Shown here piece after piece: positions 1 to 7,745 of a stretch of 64,000 nt of DNA. Under the pieces are notes generated by a model, which was not told the DNA's origin, ran no database searches, and worked only from the letters and a program-made list of their open reading frames with translations. Origin of the DNA: Mesorhizobium sp. GbtcB19 (GTDB lineage: Bacteria; Pseudomonadota; Alphaproteobacteria; Rhizobiales; Rhizobiaceae); contig NZ_JAGXJY010000018.1 in assembly GCF_019091085.1 (NCBI RefSeq), positions 1 through 64,000 of the forward strand, read 5' to 3'. The position numbers and the translations under genes are program-made. The stretch's first letter is position 1, and the number at the start of each line of letters is the position of its first letter.

Positions 1-161
1 ACCTCCAAAAGTCAGCCTTGAATCTGATTTGCCTCGCGATGGGAATCCCAAGCCGTTAAATTGTCACTACAGCCTAGCCGATTTGGAAGTTTTGAGAACT
101 ATTTGGGAGGGCTTAATTACGCCGCCGGCCGCCTGCGGCACACTGCAATCTCAATCAGGTC

Positions 162-179
162 GAGGGTTTCGGAACCCTC
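162..179 (+). promoter_or_regulatory. 5' leader hairpin before the DUF1127 gene
   Basis: A perfect stem GAGGGTT / AACCCTC with a TCGG loop ends 8 bases before the GGAGG ribosome binding site (188-192) of the following gene. It could stabilise the leader or affect ribosome access. The rest of positions 1-197 is non-coding and slightly AT-richer; I see no convincing promoter boxes in it. Confidence 0.4.
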
Positions 180-197
180 ATTTCGATGGAGGTTGCC

Positions 198-437
198 ATG
201 AACAACAGCTTTGCGCCTTCCACGTGTCTGGCGGTGGCACCGGCAATGCACACGGGCCGCCGGCGCTACAGCCTGGCGGCCTTGCGCAGCCTCATCGCGG
301 AGCACCGCAAGCAGACCTATTTCCGCTTCGAGCTCAAGCGCATGGCGAGGGACAATCCGCATCTGATCGACGATATCGGGCTGACAAGGAAAGAGGTCGA
401 GGCGGAGATCGCCAAACTGCCCTTCTGGCAGCGATGA
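198..437 (+). CDS. DUF1127 (YjiS-like) small protein
   Basis: 79 residues. The C-terminal half (about residues 30-79) has the DUF1127 pattern: an Arg-rich amphipathic helix (FRFELKRMARDNPHLIDDIG) followed by LTRKEVEAEIAKLPFW. Alphaproteobacterial DUF1127 proteins are small basic proteins; some are linked to RNA turnover or to phosphate and carbon storage phenotypes, but this member's job is unknown. I chose the ATG at 198 over the in-frame ATG at 186 because GGAGG lies at 188-192, which gives ideal spacing to 198 and would fall inside the longer form. It stands alone, and is separated from the convergent transporter operon by a strong shared terminator hairpin. Confidence 0.8.
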   Translation: MNNSFAPSTCLAVAPAMHTGRRRYSLAALRSLIAEHRKQTYFRFELKRMARDNPHLIDDIGLTRKEVEAEIAKLPFWQR

Positions 438-465
438 CGCCGCAACCGATAGGCTGGAAAAGACA

Positions 466-490
466 GGGAGCGGCCCATTGGACCGCTCCC
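466..490. terminator. bidirectional terminator hairpin
   Basis: Perfect 8-bp stem GGGAGCGG / CCGCTCCC with a 9-base loop, flanked by a T-rich stretch on the + side and lying between two convergent genes (DUF1127 and the sugar-binding protein). Serves both transcripts. Confidence 0.75.
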
Positions 491-515
491 TCTTCATTCG
501 CGACTGTCCGGAACC

Positions 516-1568
516 TCACTTGGCGTTGGGGTTCGGCATCCAGGCGGGCATCGCGACATCGGCATGGGCGAATTGCGGCAGCTTGGCCGACAGGTCTTCC
601 ATGTTCTTGATGTCCTTGTCGATCAGCTCCTTCTGGGTGATCAGCGTCGGCGGCACGATGACGTTGTGGCCCGGGTCCTCGCCGGCAAGCAGCTGCGCCA
701 ATGCGCGCACCGAGACCTGGCCGACGACGGCCGGGTTGGTGGCGGCGGTCGCCGCCCAGGCGCTGTCCGGCTCGCGCATGGCGGCGATATCCGAGGTCGA
801 GATGTCGGCCGAATAGATCTTGATGCCCTTGTTCAGGCCCGCTTCGTCGACGGCGATCTTCACGCCCTTGGCGAATTCGTCATAGGGCGCGAACATCACC
901 TTGATGTCGGGATGCGCCTGCAGCACCGAGCGCGCCTGGTTGGCGACGGAGTTGGCGATCGGGTTGTCGAGCGTGCCGAACATGGCGACCTCGCTGATGC
1001 CCGAATATTTCTTCTTCACGTCGACCCAGGTCTCGTTGCGGCGGTCGAGCGGAGCGATGCCGGCGACATAGACGTAGCCGGCCTTCCAGCTCTCGCCATT
1101 GTCCTTGACCGCCTGCTCGAGCGCGAGCTTGGCGAGGTCTTTGTCCGACTGTTCGATCTGCGGGATCTTCGGGTTCTCGACATTGACGTCGAAGGCGACG
1201 ACCTTGATGCCGGCATCGACGGCGCGCTGGGCGGCGTCCTTCATCGATTCGGTCAGGCCGTGCTGGATGATGATCCCCTGCACGCCGAGCGCGATGGCCT
1301 GGTCGACCATGTCGGCCTGGAGCGCCGCATCCTGGCGGCTGTCCAGCACGCGCAGGTCGACGCCGAGCGCCTTGGCCTGCGCCTCGACGCCGGACAGATA
1401 GGCCTGGAAGAAGTCACCGGTCGACAGATAGCGCACCAGCGCGATCTTGACGCCGGGCTTGTCGAACGGCGCCGGCTTGTCTGCCGCCAATGCCGTGCCC
1501 TGCATCAGCAGCGCCGCGCCGGCGAGGCCGAGCGCCGCCTTCCCCAAAAGTCTTCTTGTGATGCTCAC
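516..1568 (-). CDS. periplasmic sugar-binding protein of a probable 5-methylthioribose ABC transporter
   Basis: 350 residues; a Peripla_BP_4-type (ribose/LacI-fold) solute-binding protein. The N-terminus (about 1-28) is a signal peptide with a twin-arginine-like start (TRRLLGK) and an ALA-A cleavage site, so Tat export is possible. The gene begins at GTG with GGAGG eight bases upstream. It is the last gene of a three-gene operon (ATPase, permease, binding protein) divergent from mtnK-mtnA. That pairing, rather than the protein itself, suggests the ligand is 5-methylthioribose. Ribose or another pentose is the main alternative. A terminator hairpin follows. Confidence 0.85.
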   Translation of the reverse strand: MSITRRLLGKAALGLAGAALLMQGTALAADKPAPFDKPGVKIALVRYLSTGDFFQAYLSGVEAQAKALGVDLRVLDSRQDAALQADMVDQAIALGVQGIIIQHGLTESMKDAAQRAVDAGIKVVAFDVNVENPKIPQIEQSDKDLAKLALEQAVKDNGESWKAGYVYVAGIAPLDRRNETWVDVKKKYSGISEVAMFGTLDNPIANSVANQARSVLQAHPDIKVMFAPYDEFAKGVKIAVDEAGLNKGIKIYSADISTSDIAAMREPDSAWAATAATNPAVVGQVSVRALAQLLAGEDPGHNVIVPPTLITQKELIDKDIKNMEDLSAKLPQFAHADVAMPAWMPNPNAK

Positions 1569-1607
1569 TTCGTTTTCCTCCGTTTTGTCTCAATACCCCG
1601 GTCGAAA

Positions 1608-2600
1608 CTATCTCTTGCCCCTGCCGGAAAGGGCGAAGGTGAAGACAAGGGCGACGACAAGCACCGCGCCCTTGACGAAATCCTGCGTGTAGTAAGGAGC
1701 GTTCATCATCGTCAGGCCCTGCAGCAGGACGCCGACGAACACCGCGCCGACGGCCGTACCGAAGGCGTTGGGCTTGGCAGCGCCGAGCACCGCGTAGCCG
1801 ATGAGCGCCGCCGCCACCGCGTCGAGCAGCAGATTATTACCCGAGGCGATGTCGCCGCGTCCAAGCCGGGCGGCGAGCAAAATCCCGCCGATCGAGGCAA
1901 AAACTCCCGAAATGACATAGGCCCAGATTTTGTATGCCTTGACAGGCGCGCCGGCGAGTTCGGCGGCCCGCTCGTTGGAGCCGACGGCATACATCATGCG
2001 GCCGAAGCGGGTGTATTCGAGGAAGAACCAGATCAGCACCGCAAGCACCACCAGCACCACCACCGAGACCGGGATCAGGTTCGGGATGAAGAAGTCGATG
2101 CGATGGCGGCCGAGCGCCAGGAAAGCCTCGGAGAACTTGCCGTTGGCGACCGAGCTGTCGGGCATGGTCATGCCGGTGGCGATCGAGCGCCCTTCCGTCG
2201 GGATGCGCTGCAGGCCGAGCAGCAGGAACATCATGCCAAGCGTCGCCAGCAGGTCGGGCACGCGCATATAGACGATCAGCCAGCCATTGATCAGGCCGAC
2301 GATGACGCCGATGGCAAGGCAGCCGATGACCGCGACGATGGCGTTCTGCTCCAGCACCACCATGGCGTAGGAGGCCGCCATCATGGCGCTGGTCGCGACC
2401 GAGCCGATCGACAGATCGAAGCCGCCGACGACCAGCGTCGCGGTGACGCCGAGCGCCAACACGCCGGTGATCGCCACCGACTGGAAGATGAAGACCGCGC
2501 TTTGCGGCGAAACGAAACCGTCGGCAGCGCTCGCGAAATAGGCGATCAGCCCGACCAGCAGGACGATGAAGCCGTAGCGGATGGCGTAGTCGCGCATCAT
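1608..2600 (-). CDS. RbsC-like ABC sugar permease
   Basis: 330 residues, 8-10 hydrophobic segments, of the BPD_transp_2 family used with ribose-type sugar importers. The conserved segment GGFDLSIGSVATSAMM (about residues 58-75) is the family's typical cytoplasmic/TM signature. It lies 39 bases before the binding-protein gene and 70 bases after the ATPase gene, in one transcript. It forms the inner-membrane channel with the double-ATPase protein. Substrate inferred from the divergent mtnKA genes to be methylthioribose. Confidence 0.87.
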   Translation of the reverse strand: MMRDYAIRYGFIVLLVGLIAYFASAADGFVSPQSAVFIFQSVAITGVLALGVTATLVVGGFDLSIGSVATSAMMAASYAMVVLEQNAIVAVIGCLAIGVIVGLINGWLIVYMRVPDLLATLGMMFLLLGLQRIPTEGRSIATGMTMPDSSVANGKFSEAFLALGRHRIDFFIPNLIPVSVVVLVVLAVLIWFFLEYTRFGRMMYAVGSNERAAELAGAPVKAYKIWAYVISGVFASIGGILLAARLGRGDIASGNNLLLDAVAAALIGYAVLGAAKPNAFGTAVGAVFVGVLLQGLTMMNAPYYTQDFVKGAVLVVALVFTFALSGRGKR

Positions 2601-2670
2601 TCAGCGCCCCGCCGCGCGGCATTCAAACTCAAACGCATTCCCAGTTCCACTCCCTGCACTTTTCAAAACC

Positions 2671-4182
2671 TCATGCCGCGCTATGAAGCGGTCCGCCGGC
2701 CACTTCCGCCAGCAGCCGGTCGAGGTCGATATCGGCGTTCCTGTGCTCGCCGACGATCGTGTGTTCCGACATCACCAGGATGCGGTCGGCGGTCTCCAGC
2801 GCCTCGTCGATCTCGGTGACGAAAATCAGCGTGGCGCGGCCGTCGGCGCTTGCCCTCAGCTTAGCGGCGATGTCGCGCCGGGCCGAAATGTCGACACCCT
2901 GGAACGGCTCGTCGAGGATGAAGAGGCGCGAGGCCTGCGACATCCAGCGCGCCACCATCACCTTCTGCTGGTTGCCGCCTGACAGGGCCGACAATTCGTC
3001 CTTCTCCGAACGGCAGACGATGCCGAGCTCGTCGATCTGCCGGCGTGCGACAGCGCGCTCGGCGCGTTTCTTCATGACGCCGAGGCCCGACATGCGCTTG
3101 AGGAACGGCAGGCTGATGTTGCGCTCGATGTTGAAGTCGCCGACGATGCCGCTTGCCGCGCGATCCTTGGCGACGAGGAAGACGCCGGCGGCGATCGCCT
3201 CGCGCGCCGATCCCGGCGCGTAGGGCTTGCCGTCCATATGCATGGCGCCGGCGAGCGGCCTACGCACGCCGAACAGCGTCTCGGCAAGTGCGGTCTTGCC
3301 GACGCCGACCAGGCCGGTGATCGCCACCACCTCGCCGGTGCCGAGCGTCATCGACATCGGTTTTGCGCCATGCGCGATCTGCAAGCTTTCCGCCGTGAAG
3401 ACGGCGCGGGCCGAGCTTCTGGCGACGACCCTGTCGAGGTGGATCTTGCGGCCGAGCATGGCGTTGACGGCGCCCTCGTAATCAAGCGGTTTTTGATCGA
3501 AGGCGCCGGAGATGACCCCGTCACGCATCGACACGATGCGGTCGGCGAGCCGCCTGATGTCGGACATGCGATGCGAGATATAGAGGATGGCGACGCCATG
3601 ACCGCGCAGCCGGTCGATCAGCGAAAACAGCCGGTCGGCCTCGGCGCTCGATAGCGACGAGGTCGGTTCGTCGAGGATCAGCACTTTGGGCTCGTGCGCC
3701 ATGGCGCGGGCGATGGCCACCATCTGCCGGTCGGCCAATGACAGATCGCTGACGCGCGCCTTGAGGTCGATGGCCAGCCCCATGCGATCGGCGACGGCCT
3801 TGGCTTCGGCACGGACATTGGCAGGCTTGAAGAGCAGGGATGCGCCCTTGCCGCTCAACCGGTCGAGCGTCAGATTGGTGGCGACGTCGAGATCGGCGAC
3901 CACGCCGTCATTGATGTTCTGATGCACGGTGACGACACCGGCGCGGATGGCTTCGGCGGGGGTCTGCGGGTCGAAGGCCTTGCCGGCGAGCTGCATGGAG
4001 CCGGCGCCGTGCGAATAGACGCCGCTGACGATCTTGACCAGGGTGGATTTGCCGGCGCCGTTGGCGCCCATCAGCACCGTGACCTCGCCCGAATGCAGTT
4101 CGAGCGAGATGCCGCCAAGCACCTCGTTCTGGCCGAAGGATTTCCTCAGGCCCTCCACACGGAACACGGCATCTGCGCCCAT
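2671..4182 (-). CDS. RbsA-like ABC ATPase, double nucleotide-binding domain
   Basis: 503 residues with two tandem ABC domains, as in RbsA/XylG-type sugar importers. The N-terminal domain has Walker A GANGAGKST and the motif LILDEPTSSLS; the C-terminal domain has a degenerate Walker A (GLVGVGKTA), signature LSGGNQQK and Walker B LFILDEP. This asymmetry is normal for the family. I chose the ATG at 4182 because GGGAGG sits six bases upstream; a longer frame to 4224 would run into the promoter. First gene of the putative methylthioribose transport operon. Confidence 0.88.
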   Translation of the reverse strand: MGADAVFRVEGLRKSFGQNEVLGGISLELHSGEVTVLMGANGAGKSTLVKIVSGVYSHGAGSMQLAGKAFDPQTPAEAIRAGVVTVHQNINDGVVADLDVATNLTLDRLSGKGASLLFKPANVRAEAKAVADRMGLAIDLKARVSDLSLADRQMVAIARAMAHEPKVLILDEPTSSLSSAEADRLFSLIDRLRGHGVAILYISHRMSDIRRLADRIVSMRDGVISGAFDQKPLDYEGAVNAMLGRKIHLDRVVARSSARAVFTAESLQIAHGAKPMSMTLGTGEVVAITGLVGVGKTALAETLFGVRRPLAGAMHMDGKPYAPGSAREAIAAGVFLVAKDRAASGIVGDFNIERNISLPFLKRMSGLGVMKKRAERAVARRQIDELGIVCRSEKDELSALSGGNQQKVMVARWMSQASRLFILDEPFQGVDISARRDIAAKLRASADGRATLIFVTEIDEALETADRILVMSEHTIVGEHRNADIDLDRLLAEVAGGPLHSAA

Positions 4183-4202
4183 TCGTTCCTCCCTGATCCG
4201 TG

Positions 4203-4265
4203 ACGCTATGGGCTCATTCGGCAATTGTCAACACGATTGACATTTGCCAGAGCGCTTCCTAGCTT
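4203..4265. promoter_or_regulatory. back-to-back divergent promoters of the transporter and mtnKA
   Basis: The palindrome TGTCAA-CACGA-TTGACA (4226-4242) contains a consensus -35 box on each strand. On the + strand TTGACA (4237-4242) is 17 bases from TAGCTT (4260-4265), reading into mtnK. On the - strand the mirror TTGACA (4231-4226) is 17 bases from TAGCGT (4208-4203), reading into the ATPase gene. The two -35 boxes therefore sit side by side and one regulator bound here could control both transcripts. Confidence 0.55.
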
Positions 4266-4319
4266 GGCCTCGCCGCCGTGGCTCCGCTATCGTCGGAAAC
4301 CACGCGCAGGAGGGAGAGA

Positions 4320-5588
4320 ATGACCGGAAAGTTCGAAGCATTGTCGGTGGAGACGCTGCCGACGCGCCTTGGCGAGACCGCGGCGCTGACCGAGCGCATC
4401 GGCAAGGATGCCAGCCGCTGGAAGGTACGCGAGGTCGGCGACGGCAATCTGAACCTCGTCTTCATCGTCGAGGGCGACCAGGGCGCGGCGGTGGTGAAGC
4501 AAGCGCTGCCCTATGTGCGGCTGGTCGGCGACAGCTGGCCGCTGCCCCTGAAACGCTCGTTCTTCGAATATCATGCGCTGACCAGGCAGGAGCGCCGAGC
4601 GCCCGGGTCGGTGCCGGCGATCTACCATTTCGACGAGACCCAGGCGCTGATCGTCATGGAGTATCTGGCGCCGCCGCACGTCATTCTCAGGCGCGCGCTG
4701 ATCGACGGCCGCGAATTGCCGAACATCGCGCGCGACATCGGCCTGTTCATGGCCCGCACGCTGTTCCGCGGTTCCGACCTGTCGATGGCGGCCAAGGATC
4801 GCAAGGCGGACCTGGCGCTGTTCGCCGACAATGTCGAGCTCTGCGACATCACCGAGAACCTGGTGTTCTCCGATCCCTATTTCGACGCCAAGATGAACCG
4901 GCACACCAGCCCGCAATTGGACGGCCTGGTGGCCGAACTGCGCGCCGACCGCGACCTCAAGGTCGAGGCGCAGCGGCTGAAGCATCTGTTCGCCGCCAAT
5001 GCCGAGACGCTGCTGCATGGCGACCTGCATTCCGGCTCGATCATGGTGACCGACACAGAGACACGGATGATCGATCCGGAGTTCGCCTTCTACGGCCCGA
5101 TCGCCTTCGACGTCGGCATGCTGCTCGCCAATTTCTGGATGGCCTTCTTCTCGCAGCGCGGCCATGAGGAAAAAGGCAGCCGGGATTCGATGCGCGCCTA
5201 CCTGCTCGGTGTCACGGCCGAGACCTGGGCGACCTTCCGCGCCGAGTTCTCGCATCTGTGGCGCACCGAGCGCACTGGCATGCTCTACCAGCGGAGCCTG
5301 TTCGAGGATCAGGGCGATCTGCTCGGCTCCGAACAGGCGCTCGATCACATGCTTGATTCCATCTGGGCCGACCTGCTCGGCTTTGCCGGCATCGAGGTGC
5401 ACCGGCGCATCCTGGGCCTCGCCCACAACGCCGATTTCGAGACCATTGCCGATCAAGACCTGCGCGCCACATGTGAGGCCAAGGCTTTGCGCTTCGGCCG
5501 CCACATCGCCGTCAACCGGCGCCAGATCCACAGCATCGACGAGGTCAACAAGCTGGCCGCGCTGATCGAACAGGAGAAGAGCCTTTGA
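4320..5588 (+). CDS. mtnK: 5-methylthioribose kinase
   Basis: 422 residues, in the usual 400-430 range for MtnK. It phosphorylates 5-methylthioribose to 5-methylthioribose-1-phosphate with ATP, in the methionine salvage pathway. It is an aminoglycoside-phosphotransferase-fold kinase: catalytic-loop HGDLHSGS near residue 233 and metal-binding DPEFAFYGP near residue 251. The ATG at 4320 follows GGAGGGAGAGA. It overlaps mtnA by 3 bases, so the two are translationally coupled. The divergent ABC importer probably supplies its substrate. Confidence 0.93.
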   Translation: MTGKFEALSVETLPTRLGETAALTERIGKDASRWKVREVGDGNLNLVFIVEGDQGAAVVKQALPYVRLVGDSWPLPLKRSFFEYHALTRQERRAPGSVPAIYHFDETQALIVMEYLAPPHVILRRALIDGRELPNIARDIGLFMARTLFRGSDLSMAAKDRKADLALFADNVELCDITENLVFSDPYFDAKMNRHTSPQLDGLVAELRADRDLKVEAQRLKHLFAANAETLLHGDLHSGSIMVTDTETRMIDPEFAFYGPIAFDVGMLLANFWMAFFSQRGHEEKGSRDSMRAYLLGVTAETWATFRAEFSHLWRTERTGMLYQRSLFEDQGDLLGSEQALDHMLDSIWADLLGFAGIEVHRRILGLAHNADFETIADQDLRATCEAKALRFGRHIAVNRRQIHSIDEVNKLAALIEQEKSL

Positions 5589-6679
5589 ACGTCGGCGAAC
5601 GCCACTACCGGACCATCTGGCTCAGCGACGACAAGCGCTCGGTCGAGATCATCGACCAGCGCTGGCTGCCGCATGAGTTCCGCGTCGAGACGATCGGAAC
5701 CGTCGCCGGCATCGCCACCGCGATCCGCGACATGTGGGTGCGCGGCGCGCCGCTGATCGGCGTCACCGCGGCTTATGGCGTCGCCATCCAGATGAAGGAC
5801 GATCCGTCGGACGAGGCACTCGATACGGTGTGGGAAACGCTCAACAGGACGCGGCCGACCGCGATCAACCTGCGCTGGGCGCTGGACGAGATGCGGCGCT
5901 TTCTCAAGCCGCTGGCACCGAAGGAGCGCGCGGAGGCTGCCTACAGGCGGGCCGCCGAGATCGCCAACGAGGATGTGGGGCTGAACCGCGCCATCGGCGA
6001 GAACGGGCTTGAGATCATCAAGAAAATCGCGGCCAAGAAGCGGCCGGGCGAGACCGTCAACATCCTGACCCATTGCAATGCCGGCTGGCTGGCGACCGTC
6101 GACTACGGCACCGCCACCGCGCCGATCTATCTGGCGGCCGAAGCCGGCATCCCCGTGCATGTCTATGTCGACGAGACCAGGCCGCGCAATCAGGGCGCCC
6201 AGCTGACCGCCTGGGAGATGGCCGGCCACGGCGTGCCGCATACACTGATCGTCGACAATGCCGGCGGCCATCTGATGCAGCATGGCGAGATCGACATGGT
6301 CATCGTCGGCACCGACCGCACCACCGCCAACGGCGACGTCTGCAACAAGATCGGCACCTATCTGAAAGCGCTCGCCGCCGCTGACAACGACGTGCCCTTC
6401 TATGTAGCTCTCCCCTCGCCCACCATCGACTGGACGGTTGCCGACGGGCTGGCAGAAATCCCCATCGAGGAGCGTTCGGGCGACGAGGTGTCCTTGGTGT
6501 GGGGCAAGACGGCAGACGGCAAGATCGCGCAGGTGCGGGTTTCGCCGGACGCCACGCCGGCGGCCAATCCGGCCTTCGACGTGACGCCGGCAAGGCTGGT
6601 GACGGGACTGATCACCGAGCGCGGCGTGGCGAAGGCCTCGCGCGAGGGGCTGAAGGCGCTGTTTCCGGAACGTGGTTAG
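5585..6679 (+). CDS. mtnA: S-methyl-5-thioribose-1-phosphate isomerase
   Basis: 364 residues; isomerises 5-methylthioribose-1-phosphate to 5-methylthioribulose-1-phosphate. The family's catalytic residues are visible: Cys164 in THCNAGWLAT and Asp244 in GTDRTTANGDVCNKIG. It belongs to the eIF2B-alpha-like fold. The start is TTG at 5585, overlapping the TGA of mtnK, an uncommon start codon that makes sense through coupling. The later salvage genes (mtnB and onwards, or the aldolase shunt) are not beside it. Confidence 0.93.
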   Translation: MNVGERHYRTIWLSDDKRSVEIIDQRWLPHEFRVETIGTVAGIATAIRDMWVRGAPLIGVTAAYGVAIQMKDDPSDEALDTVWETLNRTRPTAINLRWALDEMRRFLKPLAPKERAEAAYRRAAEIANEDVGLNRAIGENGLEIIKKIAAKKRPGETVNILTHCNAGWLATVDYGTATAPIYLAAEAGIPVHVYVDETRPRNQGAQLTAWEMAGHGVPHTLIVDNAGGHLMQHGEIDMVIVGTDRTTANGDVCNKIGTYLKALAAADNDVPFYVALPSPTIDWTVADGLAEIPIEERSGDEVSLVWGKTADGKIAQVRVSPDATPAANPAFDVTPARLVTGLITERGVAKASREGLKALFPERG

Positions 6680-6680
6680 C

Positions 6681-6960
6681 GATCTCCCGCTCGTGGGGGA
6701 GATGGCCGGCAGGCCAGAGGGGGGCGCTGTCCCGCCGGCATAGAAACGCTTGGGTTCCTCGCCCCGCCATAGGCGGGGAGAGGTGTCCGCGAAGCGGACG
6801 GAGAGGGGGCCTTCGTAGGGCGCTCCCCTCTCCGTCTCGGCTTCGCCGAGCCACCTCTCCCCACATTCGTGGGGCGAGGAACCTTAATCCTGCAGCGCCG
6901 CGATCCTTTGCGCCTCCCTCTGCCCTGCCGGGGCATATCCCCCACGAGGGGGGAGATTGG
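6681..6960. repeat. palindromic intergenic mosaic repeat cluster (RIME-like)
   Basis: A 333-bp gap after mtnA filled with nested inverted repeats. The outer pieces (CTCCCGCTCGTGGGGGAGAT near 6684 and CCCCCACGAGGGGGGAGATT near 6939) are related hairpins. The inner piece is a long stem running from GGTTCCTCGCCCC (6753-6765) to GGGGCGAGGAACC (about 6871-6883) with further complementary arms (AGCGGACGGAGAGGGG / CCCCTCTCCGTCT). Rhizobial genomes carry many such mobile non-coding units. No gene is visible inside. Confidence 0.7.
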
Positions 6961-7012
6961 CTAATCGCCGATTGACAGCGCCACCCTGCTCTCCCATAAA
7001 ACGCGCGTTAAT

Positions 7013-7149
7013 GTTCTCAGGGCGGGGTGAAAGTCCCCACCGGCGGTAAGGGCCTCGGCTCAAGCCCGCGAGCGCTTCCCGGCGACGGGAGGGTCAGCAG
7101 ATCCGGTGCAATTCCGGGGCCGACGGTTACAGTCCGGATGGAAGAGAAC
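7013..7149 (+). promoter_or_regulatory. FMN riboswitch (RFN element)
   Basis: The conserved RFN pieces occur in order: GTTCTCAGGGCGGGGTGAAA, TCCCCACCGGCGGTAA, an extra variable arm, GTCAGCAGATCCGGTG, and ACGGTTACAGTCCGGATGG followed by closing GAGAAC. The 5' GTTCTC and 3' GAGAAC pair as stem P1. It sits 83 bases before ribH2 and should lower its expression when flavin mononucleotide is plentiful. Confidence 0.96.
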
Positions 7150-7162
7150 GATCGCTAGAAGA

Positions 7163-7188
7163 CGGTCCGCTCGCGCGGGCCGCATTTT
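7163..7188 (+). terminator. candidate attenuator of the FMN riboswitch
   Basis: Stem CGGTCCG (7163-7169) / CGGGCCG (7176-7182) with one G-U pair and a 6-base loop, then CATTTTG. It starts 13 bases after the aptamer's closing stem and before the ribH2 ribosome binding site, which is where an FMN-dependent transcription terminator would lie. Confidence 0.5.
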
Positions 7189-7232
7189 GCGTCGTGCGTC
7201 CTGATTCTGGTTCGAAACGGAAGGAAGGACCC

Positions 7233-7700
7233 ATGAATCAGCATTCCCCTAAAGACTATGAGACTCGCCGCGTTGCCGTCATTCGCGCGCGCTGGCACGC
7301 CGATATCGTCGACCAGTGCGTGACGGCGTTCGAGGCGGAGCTTGCCGCCCCCGGCGGCTTTGCCGTCGACATCTTCGACGTGCCGGGAGCCTATGAGATC
7401 CCGCTGCACGCCAAGACGCTCGCCGAGACCGGCCGCTATGCCGCGATCCTCGGCACCGCCTTCGTCGTCAATGGCGGCATCTATCGCCACGACTTCGTGG
7501 CGAGCGCGGTCATCGACGGCATGATGAACGTGCAGCTTGCGACCGGCGTGCCGGTGCTGTCCGCGGTCCTGACGCCGCACAATTTTCACGGCAGCGCCGA
7601 GCATCACCGCTTCTTCCACGAGCATTTCACCGTGAAGGGTAAGGAGGCGGCGAAGGCCTGCGTCGATATCCTCGCCGCGCGCGCACGGATCGCCGCCTGA
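7233..7700 (+). CDS. ribH2: 6,7-dimethyl-8-ribityllumazine synthase, type II
   Basis: 155 residues. Condenses 5-amino-6-ribitylamino-uracil with 3,4-dihydroxybutanone-4-phosphate, the penultimate step of riboflavin synthesis. The match is to the rhizobial/Brucella RibH2 branch: VIRARWHADIVDQC at the N-terminus, VPGAYEIPLHAKTLA, and LTPHNFHGSAEHHRFFHEHF near the C-terminus, with the catalytic-type His in the last segment. ATG at 7233 follows GGAAGGACCC. It is monocistronic under its own FMN riboswitch; the housekeeping ribH1 is presumably elsewhere with the main rib genes. Confidence 0.93.
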   Translation: MNQHSPKDYETRRVAVIRARWHADIVDQCVTAFEAELAAPGGFAVDIFDVPGAYEIPLHAKTLAETGRYAAILGTAFVVNGGIYRHDFVASAVIDGMMNVQLATGVPVLSAVLTPHNFHGSAEHHRFFHEHFTVKGKEAAKACVDILAARARIAA

Positions 7701-7705
7701 GACAG

Positions 7706-7738
7706 AGGAAGCCGGGCAGGACTCCAGCCCGGCTTCCT
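7706..7738. terminator. bidirectional terminator
   Basis: Perfect 12-bp stem AGGAAGCCGGGC / GCCCGGCTTCCT with a 9-base loop, between the convergent ribH2 and autotransporter genes. Confidence 0.8.
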
Positions 7739-7745
7739 GCCTGGC

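Noticed and set aside
564..2819. Long open frame (751 codons) on the + strand through the transporter operon
   Set aside because: It is antisense to two well-defined transporter genes, and its composition (Arg/Asp/His-rich) is the usual high-GC antisense artefact.
6681..6960. CRISPR array
   Set aside because: The repeats are nested palindromes of different sizes without regular spacing or unique spacers.
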